Below are positions 16,426 through 22,338 of a stretch of 64,000 nt of DNA, piece after piece. Below the pieces are notes generated by a model. That model was not told where the DNA came from, did no database searches, and saw only the letters and a program-made list of their open reading frames with translations. The stretch comes from an uncultured Bacteroidales bacterium (lineage in GTDB: Bacteria; Bacteroidota; Bacteroidia; Bacteroidales; Bacteroidaceae), in the NCBI GenBank assembly GCA_902788315.1, contig CADAJS010000003.1, positions 60,581 through 124,580 of the forward strand. Reading direction: 5' to 3'. Position numbers and translations under genes: made by a program. Position 1 is the stretch's first letter, and each line of letters opens with the position of its first letter.

Positions 16426-16635
16426 TTAGGGCTCTCCCAGATGCTTCATGATGATGGCCACCTGGCGGGCGGTGAGGAGGTGTTGTGTCTCGCGATAGTG
16501 GGTCTGGCGCAGCTCGTCCATGAGGGCGGCATTGTGATGAAGCCAGTGGCGGAGACGATTGATGGCGCCGCCCACGGAGAGGTCGGGCGCATAGGCCAGC
16601 GCGAGCTGTTTCTTGGTCATGCTTTTGTAATCCAT
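16426..16635 (-). CDS. DUF4248 small protein
   Basis: 69 residues from the ATG at 16635. The upstream ATG at 16680 is rejected because it lies within the -7 element. KKQLALAYAPDLSVGGAINRLRHWLHHN and TARQVAIIMKHLGEP match the DUF4248 family (PF14053) of Bacteroidetes, whose role is unknown. In many genomes it sits beside an HU-like gene, a smalltalk peptide and a muramidase or P5-like gene, as here, but transcribed divergently. A TTTG-N20-TAACTTTG promoter drives it. Confidence 0.8.
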   Translation of the reverse strand: MDYKSMTKKQLALAYAPDLSVGGAINRLRHWLHHNAALMDELRQTHYRETQHLLTARQVAIIMKHLGEP

Positions 16636-16677
16636 AGATGCGTTTTTTATATATGAGACAGACGAAAATTTCAGCCG

Positions 16678-16709
16678 CAAAGTTAGACAGAAAACACGAG
16701 AAATGCAAA
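16678..16709 (-). promoter_or_regulatory. Promoter of DUF4248 gene
   Basis: TAACTTTG (16678-16685, minus) with TTTG (16706-16709) 20 bases upstream. Transcription would start near 16671, giving a leader of about 35 bases. Confidence 0.7.
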
Positions 16710-16802
16710 CTTTATTCGTACTTTTTATCGAATTTCTTCCGAAAATCTAATCAAATCTAATCAAACATCACAAAACCTCACAAAACGCGCTGCCGACCGC
16801 CG

Positions 16803-16810
16803 TACCTTTG
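16803..16810 (+). promoter_or_regulatory. -7 element of the HU-HIG transcript
   Basis: TACCTTTG fits TAnnTTTG. No good TTTG lies at the expected distance upstream. The predicted transcript would carry the 22-bp array and a leader of almost 290 bases. Confidence 0.45.
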
Positions 16811-16851
16811 CACTGCGAAACGGAACAAACCACATCGCACAGGACACAACG

Positions 16852-16957
16852 GCACGCCCCACCGCCCGACGCGGCACGCCTCACCGCCCTGAAGAGCACG
16901 CTCCACCGCCCGGAAGAGCACGCTTCACCGCCCGGAAGAGCACGCTCCGGAAGAGGG
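16852..16957 (+). repeat. 22-bp tandem array, locus A
   Basis: Five units start at exact 22-base steps (16852, 16874, 16896, 16918, 16940; the last is partial). Each begins GCACGC(C/T)(C/T)C and most continue ACCGCCC. Related units occur at 32339-32425 and 43103-43190; the shared core is ACGCCTC. It lies in the leader of the HU-HIG gene. Confidence 0.85.
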
Positions 16958-17106
16958 TGAGGTTGGAAGCCCTGAAAATGAGGACACGCGAAAACCAGGA
17001 AAAGAGACTGCGCAGTCCATATATCAATTATCAACCCAGGCCCGACATCCCTGATGGCCGCCCGCACCAAAAAAACAGACGCGGGTAATGAGAGGGACCA
17101 AGAACT

Positions 17107-17679
17107 ATGATGAACTACTGTATTTCCATTCTGTCGAGCAAGCCCGGTACCAAGAAGGCGAACATCACAGAGACGAAGGCGTACGCCGTGGCACAGAGCA
17201 CGGGCACGATCTCCATGGAGGACTTCGCCGCCCACATCGCCACCCACGGCTCGAAGTACAAGCGCGGCGACATCTACGCCATCCTGGCCGAGAGCGTGGA
17301 TTGCATGCGCGAGATGCTGCTCGAGGGCAAGGTGGTGAGCCTGGGCGAACTGGGCACCTTCCGCTGCACCTACAAGTGCGCCGGCGCAGCAAGTGCCAGC
17401 ACGCTGAGCGCCAGCGACATCAAGGCCGTGAAGGTGATCTGGGCGCCTGGTAAGCACTTCCAGGACCTGCGCGACGACGCCGAGTTCCAGTGCGTACCCA
17501 GCCGTGAGGCACAGTCTCTGGCTGTGGCCGAGGCACGTGCCCAGGAGACGCTCCAGCCCGAGGACGGCGGCGACGACGGCAACGGCGGCGGTAACGGCGG
17601 CAACGGCGGCGGTAACGGCGGCAACGGCGGCGGAACCACCGGAGGCAACGGCGGAGAGAACGGCGAAGGACTAGGGTAA
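17107..17679 (+). CDS. HU-HIG family DNA-binding protein with Gly-rich tail
   Basis: A 190-residue protein. Residues 1-125 form an HU-like DNA-binding domain of the HU-HIG type (PF18291): TISMEDFAAHIATHGSKYKRGDIYAILAESVDCM, LLEGKVVSLGELGTFRCTY and KVIWAPGKHF. The C-terminal 45 residues are a Gly/Asn tail of NGGGNGG repeats, the G variant of HU-HIG. Family members bind DNA, but their role is not known. It precedes a smalltalk peptide and a P5-like protein in a conserved Bacteroidetes gene set. The start is ATGATG at 17107; no Shine-Dalgarno is evident. The leader contains the 22-bp array. Confidence 0.85.
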   Translation: MMNYCISILSSKPGTKKANITETKAYAVAQSTGTISMEDFAAHIATHGSKYKRGDIYAILAESVDCMREMLLEGKVVSLGELGTFRCTYKCAGAASASTLSASDIKAVKVIWAPGKHFQDLRDDAEFQCVPSREAQSLAVAEARAQETLQPEDGGDDGNGGGNGGNGGGNGGNGGGTTGGNGGENGEGLG

Positions 17680-17680
17680 A

Positions 17681-17714
17681 TTAAAGTTTAAAGTTTAAAG
17701 TTTAGAGTTTAAAG
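17681..17714. repeat. 7-bp AT-rich tandem repeat (GTTTAAA)
   Basis: Four to five copies of GTTTAAA/GTTTAGA directly follow the HU-HIG stop codon. The unit is 7 bases, unlike the 9-bp family. Confidence 0.65.
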
Positions 17715-17828
17715 CGAAACACGAAAAGTGAGACCTGAAGCGATTCTGTCATGCCGGGAGGCTGTAAGCGCCCGGCATGACGGATAGCGAGAAACTGGAC
17801 TTCTATCAATCCTAAAACATCAAACCAC

Positions 17829-17936
17829 ATGAACATAGAGAAAAACAACCTGAACAAGTGGAGCGTGATCATCAACGCGATCCTCACCGCCATCAGCAGC
17901 ATCCTGAGCAGCCTGACACTGAACAGCTGCCTGTAA
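17829..17936 (+). CDS. Smalltalk family peptide, 35 residues
   Basis: A very short gene: ATG at 17829, TAA at 17934. The product starts MNIEKNNLNKWSVIINAILT and continues AISSILSSLTLNSCL, with a charged N-terminus, one hydrophobic helix and a C-terminal Cys. This matches the layout of the smalltalk peptides that NCBI annotates between HU-like and P5/amidase genes in Bacteroides and Prevotella. The helix suggests membrane insertion, and the Cys near the end resembles a lipobox, but its function is unknown. The spacing to the P5-like gene is 78 bases. Confidence 0.75.
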   Translation: MNIEKNNLNKWSVIINAILTAISSILSSLTLNSCL

Positions 17937-18014
17937 AGCCATCAAACCCACTCAGCCCAACCACCCCATCAACCACCCCATCAAACCCATTAAGCCCCTC
18001 CCCCCAACACAATC

Positions 18015-18416
18015 ATGACACGAGGACTACGAAACAACAATCCATTGAATATCCGCCACGGGAAAAGGCTGTGGCGAGGAATGCGAGGTCGGCAGACAGA
18101 CCCGGACTTCGTACAGTTTGAGAGCATCGAGATGGGCTACCGAGCAGCCTTCGTGCTCCTGGAGAACTACCGCAAACGGTACAACTGCCTCACGTTACGG
18201 AAGATCATCTTCCGATGGGCACCGCCCAAGGAGAACAACAGCTACGTCTATCTGTACCACGTGTGCCTGTGGAGCGGCATGGAGAACCCGGACCACGTCC
18301 TGGAAGACGATGAGATGCCGAGGCTGGTGGCTGCCATGCACCGCCAGGAGAACGGCTGCAAGGCCAACATGCAGCAAGTAAAGGCTGGATACGAGATGTT
18401 CCAGATGATGAAATAG
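18015..18416 (+). CDS. Structural protein P5-like protein
   Basis: A 133-residue protein starting TRGLRNNNPLNIRHGKRLWRG, followed by QTDPDFVQFESIEMGYRAAF and LRKIIFRWAPPKENN. This is the pattern annotated as phage PRD1 structural protein P5 homologue in Bacteroidetes, related to small lytic or peptidoglycan-acting domains. It is the last gene of the HU-HIG/smalltalk set, where other genomes have an N-acetylmuramoyl-L-alanine amidase. No signal peptide is visible. It ends at the bidirectional terminator shared with the S24 repressor. Confidence 0.75.
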   Translation: MTRGLRNNNPLNIRHGKRLWRGMRGRQTDPDFVQFESIEMGYRAAFVLLENYRKRYNCLTLRKIIFRWAPPKENNSYVYLYHVCLWSGMENPDHVLEDDEMPRLVAAMHRQENGCKANMQQVKAGYEMFQMMK

Positions 18417-18446
18417 GAAAACATAAGAAATCCTATGAAGAGAACA

Positions 18447-18475
18447 ATGGAGCCAGCCTGTTCGGCTGGCTCCAT
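18447..18475. terminator. Bidirectional terminator between P5-like and S24 genes
   Basis: A perfect 12-bp stem (ATGGAGCCAGCC, loop TGTTC, complement) between convergent genes. It is followed by a T-rich stretch (GATTTTTCC) on the plus strand. Confidence 0.8.
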
Positions 18476-18477
18476 CG

Positions 18478-19128
18478 TTAAAGATTTTTCCCGATATAAA
18501 CCACCTTGAAGACCTTCAGTATGTCCTCCTTCAGGCGACGGAAGGGGGCATACCGCGGATTGTCCGAGCTGAGAACAAGCTCGGGATCGTCCTCGGGCGT
18601 AGGCTGTATGTGCTTTATCATGCGCTCGTTGTCACGCGTGACAATCATATAGATACACTCGGGATCGACGCGTTCAAAACGATCCACGGAAACCACGCCC
18701 ACCAGGTCGCCGGGATTCACCGTGGGCGACATGCTGCAGCCCGAGACGGGGAAGAAAGCCTCGGCATGCACACCGGGAATGAAGACATAGTCGTGATGGT
18801 CGTCATAGGGCGGGGCCTCTTGGTCGCCGGCACTGACAGGCAGCTCGGTGTAATAGGGCACGCCCGTCGGCTTAGGCAGAGACCAGAAGCCGTCGTCGCC
18901 AGAGAGCATTTCGCCCCGGCCGCTGAGCACCCACTCGGACCGCAGCTGTGAGTCCAGCGCACAGACGCGCTCCACAAATTTCGAACTGAGCGGCGTGGTG
19001 CCGTTGAGCACCGCACTGAATACTGCAGCGTTATATCCCGCCGACTGGGCCACCTCTTTCTGCGTGGTACCAATGCCGCGGAAAATAAGCCACCGCACCA
19101 CCACTTGCATCCGTTCAAGTCTGTCCAT
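18478..19128 (-). CDS. XRE-S24 (LexA/CI-type) repressor
   Basis: A 216-residue protein with a helix-turn-helix at residues about 20-55 (TQKEVAQSAGYNAAVFSAVL) and a C-terminal S24 peptidase-like domain. Ser132 in GCSMSPT and Lys172 in ERMIKHI fit the Ser-Lys dyad of self-cleaving LexA/CI proteins; NPGDLVGV is also typical. It probably represses DNA-damage- or stage-induced genes and may control the neighbouring HU-HIG set or itself. A 19-base palindrome at 19161-19179 overlaps its -7 element and is a likely operator. Confidence 0.85.
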   Translation of the reverse strand: MDRLERMQVVVRWLIFRGIGTTQKEVAQSAGYNAAVFSAVLNGTTPLSSKFVERVCALDSQLRSEWVLSGRGEMLSGDDGFWSLPKPTGVPYYTELPVSAGDQEAPPYDDHHDYVFIPGVHAEAFFPVSGCSMSPTVNPGDLVGVVSVDRFERVDPECIYMIVTRDNERMIKHIQPTPEDDPELVLSSDNPRYAPFRRLKEDILKVFKVVYIGKNL

Positions 19129-19155
19129 ATCAAAGTTTATTACATATTACGACGG

Positions 19156-19179
19156 CAAAATTACAAAGAATATTTGTAA
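19156..19179 (-). promoter_or_regulatory. Promoter with overlapping palindromic operator of the S24 repressor
   Basis: TAATTTTG on the minus strand (19156-19163) fits TAnnTTTG. The palindrome TTACAAAGAATATTTGTAA (19161-19179; 7-base arms, 5-base spacer) overlaps it, so a dimer bound there would block transcription. Autoregulation is inferred. Confidence 0.5.
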
Positions 19180-19259
19180 ATAGAAGCAGAGAGGGGATGA
19201 AAGTGCGGAAGATTAAGGTTATTTAACTTTTTCTTTCAAACTGCGCTCGAAGAGCGCCA

Positions 19260-19299
19260 CTGACTATACACTATACACTATAAACTATACACTTTACAA
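19260..19299. repeat. 9-bp array (ACTATACAC flavour)
   Basis: Four copies of ACTATACAC/ACTATAAAC directly follow the stop codon of the surface-protein fragment at 19304. The unit length is exactly nine. Confidence 0.7.
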
Positions 19300-19303
19300 A
19301 AGA

Positions 19304-19930
19304 CTATCGTCCTATGAATACCTTGGCATTGCCTTCCACCTCGGCATTGTTGCCGCCGCCGAAGACATTGCCCTTGATGTCGGCACCAAGCACGGTCTTC
19401 GTGCGGTCGGCTTCCGTAGCCTCCTCGGGAGTTTCGAATACGATGTTCTCGCCCATCAGGGTACCGATGTTCACATTGGTGTTGCCCACCACCTTCGCCT
19501 CATTGCCGCCGCCGAAGACGGTGCCGATGGCGCCTATCTTGCCCGCGACGTGGGCAGGCAGGGTGATATGCGTAATGCCATCCTTGAGGGTGATGGTCGT
19601 GCCGGCATAGTTTTTAGGCAGATTTGGATCATTATTATCCTTCCACTTGCCCTCTGCCACATTGATGTTCACTGTCGGGTTGCCGGTAACGATGGCTTTC
19701 CCACCCAGGCCGCCTCCGAAGACGCGGCCGATGCTGGTGAACGAACGGATGTTGATGGTCGGGTCCGGCTTACCACTCGGGGTGGTATATGCAGCCTGGT
19801 TGCCACAGCCGTACAGCTCGCCGATGGTCACAGGCTTACACCCTGTCTCCTCGATGTTCACCGTAATGGAGCCCTTAGAATGAATATTTACAATAAAAAA
19901 ACAATAAATATGCGTCAGAAAAAGCAACAT
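19304..19930 (-). pseudogene. Detached C-terminal fragment of a glycine-rich surface protein
   Basis: The frame encodes the GGG-N repeat pattern of the protein at 1-1113 (IGRVFGGGLGG, IGTVFGGGNEAKVVGNTNVNIG, IKGNVFGGGNNAEVEGNAKV) and ends with a normal stop at 19304. It has no signal peptide: the first usable ATG at 19930 gives only a short hydrophobic MLLFLTHIYCFFIVNIH before the repeats. Similarity in frame starts near 19880. It sits 16 bases after the cutC stop. The best reading is a 5'-truncated copy left by rearrangement. It could still be translated with cutC, or could be a donor for recombination with the full gene. Confidence 0.65.
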
Positions 19931-19946
19931 TACGCAAAACGCAATG

Positions 19947-20621
19947 TCACACGCAGGCAGACAGGGCGCGGCGAATGGCAGCCGCATCGGTATGCCCATC
20001 GGTGCGGAAAGAACCATGCAACTCGGTGGCACCGGTCTGGCGAAGGATGAGCGCCGCATTGTCGGCATTGACGCCCGCACCGGGCATGATGCAGATGCGA
20101 CCTGCTGCCTGGCGCACGAGGCGGCGCAGCAGGGGGATGCCCTCGAAGGCCGAGGGAGCCTGGCCCGACGTGAGCAGGCGGTGACAGCCCAGACGGATGA
20201 TGTCCTCGAGCGCCTGCTCGGGGCTGCGGCACACATCAAAGGCCCGATGGAAGGTGATGGAAAGCGGACGCTTCCCCCCTACCCCGCCGGCCGCACTGAC
20301 AAGGCGACGGCAGAGGGAAAGGTCGATGTCGCCCTGGGGCGTGAGTGCCCCGATGACCACGCCATGGGCTCCCAGAAGACGGGCACGGCGAATGGCGTCG
20401 AGCATAGCCTCGGCCTCAAGGTCACTATACACAAAATCCCCAGCCCGAGGACGAATGAGCACATGCGTGCGGATGCCTACCGACACGGCATGCCGCACCA
20501 GTGCATCGGGCGGAGTGAGCCCGTCGAGGGCCAGCTCAGCACACAGCTCAACGCGCTGGGCTCCGCCCTCGACAGCAGCATCCAACGCCGCCAGACTGTC
20601 ACAACAAATCTCTATGAGCAT
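19947..20621 (-). CDS. cutC: CutC family protein
   Basis: A 224-residue TIM-barrel protein of the CutC family. MLIEICCDSLAALDAAVEGGAQRVELCAEL at the start, HVLIRPRAGDFVYSD, GVVIGALTPQGDID, ITFHRAFDV, LLTSGQAPSAFEGIPLL and IMPGAGVNADN are all family blocks. CutC was first linked to copper tolerance, but its biochemical role is unsettled. It is slightly shorter than the E. coli protein. It stands between two repeat features: a 9-bp array before its ATG and the surface-protein fragment after its stop. Confidence 0.9.
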   Translation of the reverse strand: MLIEICCDSLAALDAAVEGGAQRVELCAELALDGLTPPDALVRHAVSVGIRTHVLIRPRAGDFVYSDLEAEAMLDAIRRARLLGAHGVVIGALTPQGDIDLSLCRRLVSAAGGVGGKRPLSITFHRAFDVCRSPEQALEDIIRLGCHRLLTSGQAPSAFEGIPLLRRLVRQAAGRICIMPGAGVNADNAALILRQTGATELHGSFRTDGHTDAAAIRRALSACV

Positions 20622-20622
20622 G

Positions 20623-20706
20623 GGATTATAGGGATTATAGGGGACTATAGTACCTATAGTGACTATAGGGAATATAGGATATATAGGTACTATAGAATTC
20701 TATAAA
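20623..20706. repeat. 9-bp tandem array (ACTATAGTG flavour)
   Basis: Eight to nine units such as GACTATAGT, CCTATAGTG and GATTATAGG fill the whole gap between the HerA-like gene and cutC, ending two bases before the cutC ATG. The cutC leader would therefore consist of repeat RNA. Confidence 0.75.
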
Positions 20707-20709
20707 ACA

Positions 20710-22287
20710 CTATTTCACCAGATTGCCGAGGATGTCGCGGGTTAGGGTGCGGGTGGCAGCCTGGGTGGCGTTCTTGGCAATCTTGCCCGTCACGGAGGTG
20801 CGGGACTTGGTCTTCTTGCCCGTGACGGCATCGGACACCATCGTGCCCACCATGGAGGCCACGGTGGCGGTGACGGCAGTCACCACAGCCTTGGTCACCT
20901 TGGCAAAGACACTCGGCTTGGACTTCTCGGCCTTCTGCTTCTCAGCCTTCTCAGGCTTTGCGGCCTCTTCCTCCTCATGCTGCAAGCGCTGTGCCTCCTC
21001 CATGCCAGCCTGCTGGAGGAGCACCTCATAGGCACTCTCGCGGTCGATGGGCGTGTCATACTTGCCATAGATGTCCGACTGCTTGATGGCGTCGAGACGC
21101 TGTCCCTCGGTGATGGCTCCGATCTGACTGAGCGGGAAGAGAATCTTGGCACGTTCCACCACGGAGGGAGCACCCTTCTCGTCGAGGAAGGATACCAGTG
21201 CCTCGCCCGTCTCAAGGTTCATGATGGCCTCGTCGGTCTTGAAGGCAGGATTGGCACGGAAGGTGTCGGCCGCCGTCTTGACCGCACGCTGATCCTTCGG
21301 CGTATAGGCACGCAGGGCATGCTGCACGCGGTTGCCCAGCTGACCGAGGATGTTCTCGGGGATGTCGGTGGGCGACTGGGTGACGAAATAGATGCCCACA
21401 CCCTTGGAACGGATGAGGCGGATGACCTGCTCAATCTTATCGACCAATGCCTTGGACGTGCCCTCGAAGAGCATGTGAGCCTCGTCGAAGAAGAAGATGA
21501 GACGCGGCATCTCCAGATCGCCCACCTCGGGCAGCTGCGAGTAGAGTTCGCTGAGGAGCCACAGCAAGAAGGTGGAATAGAGCTTGGGCTGCATCATCAG
21601 GCGATCGGCAGCAAGCACGTTCATGATGCCCTTGCCGTCACGTGTCTCCAGCAGGTCGTGAATGTCAAACGAGGGCTCAAAGAAGAACTTGTCGGCTCCC
21701 TGTTCCTCGAGCTGCAGGAGGGCACGCTGGATGGCACCGATAGTGGCCGAGGAGATATTACCATAGCGGGTGGTATATTCCTTTGCATTCTTGGACACAT
21801 AGTCGAGCATCGCACGGAGGTCCTTGACATCGAGCAGAAGGAGTCCCTTCTCGTCGGCAATGCGGAAGGCTATGTTCAGGACGCCATCCTGGGTCTCATT
21901 GAGCCCCATCAGACGCGAGAGCAGCTGGGGACCCATCTGGGAGATGGTGGTGCGCATGGGGTGACCCTGCTCGCCATAGACATCGAAGAAACGTACAGGG
22001 CAGCCCTGGAACTGCGGGTTCTCGATACCGAACTCGGGCATGCGCTTCTCGATGAAGCCCGAGAGACGGCCTGCCTGGCTGATGCCCGAGAGGTCGCCCT
22101 TCATGTCGGCCATGAAACAGGGAACGCCTGCCTGGCAGAAGCTCTCGGCGAGGACTTGCAGGGTGACGGTCTTACCGGTACCCGTGGCACCGGCCACGAG
22201 ACCGTGACGATTGGCCATACGGCCGATGATGGACAGCGGACCATTCTCGGAATGGGCTATGTAAAGCCCGTGTGATGCGGAATACAT
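20710..22287 (-). CDS. HerA-like ATPase (DUF853)
   Basis: A 525-residue P-loop ATPase. Walker A is GATGTGKT (residues 33-40); Walker B is LIFFFDEAH (263-271); VTQSPTDIP (302-310) follows the FtsK/HerA-type sensor pattern. [11 protein letters not shown] and [19 protein letters not shown] are typical of DUF853/YjgR proteins. These are cytosolic HerA relatives whose substrate is not established; DNA or protein pumping is inferred from the fold. The C-terminal ~100 residues are Lys/Ala/Thr-rich with KxEKxEKQKAEK and look flexible. No NurA-like nuclease gene lies next to it. Confidence 0.85.
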   Translation of the reverse strand: MYSASHGLYIAHSENGPLSIIGRMANRHGLVAGATGTGKTVTLQVLAESFCQAGVPCFMADMKGDLSGISQAGRLSGFIEKRMPEFGIENPQFQGCPVRFFDVYGEQGHPMRTTISQMGPQLLSRLMGLNETQDGVLNIAFRIADEKGLLLLDVKDLRAMLDYVSKNAKEYTTRYGNISSATIGAIQRALLQLEEQGADKFFFEPSFDIHDLLETRDGKGIMNVLAADRLMMQPKLYSTFLLWLLSELYSQLPEVGDLEMPRLIFFFDEAHMLFEGTSKALVDKIEQVIRLIRSKGVGIYFVTQSPTDIPENILGQLGNRVQHALRAYTPKDQRAVKTAADTFRANPAFKTDEAIMNLETGEALVSFLDEKGAPSVVERAKILFPLSQIGAITEGQRLDAIKQSDIYGKYDTPIDRESAYEVLLQQAGMEEAQRLQHEEEEAAKPEKAEKQKAEKSKPSVFAKVTKAVVTAVTATVASMVGTMVSDAVTGKKTKSRTSVTGKIAKNATQAATRTLTRDILGNLVK

Positions 22288-22309
22288 ATCTGTTTAGTTT
22301 TTGGGGTTA

Positions 22310-22338
22310 TTATACTATGGGAACTATCGGAACTATCT
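22310..22338. repeat. Short 9-bp array (GAACTATCG flavour)
   Basis: Three units (ACTATGGGA, ACTATCGGA, ACTATCTCT) lie between the HerA-like gene and the lipoprotein gene, overlapping the stop region of the latter. Confidence 0.5.

Larger units (their letters stand above)
16636..17106. other. Divergent control region between DUF4248 and HU-HIG
   Basis: No protein gene is seen. From left to right it holds the DUF4248 promoter, AT-rich direct repeats (ATCTAATCAA twice, then CTCACAAAAC-like copies, 16745-16786), a TACCTTTG element, a five-unit 22-bp array at 16852-16957, and a leader of about 150 bases up to the HU-HIG ATG. Confidence 0.6.

Noticed and set aside
16852..16957. Possible CRISPR-like array
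   Set aside because: The 22-base units are directly adjacent with no spacers, and no cas gene is near.
16768..17457. Minus-strand frame of 229 codons over the HU-HIG leader
   Set aside because: It spans the 22-bp array and the HU-HIG gene in antisense; no family features.
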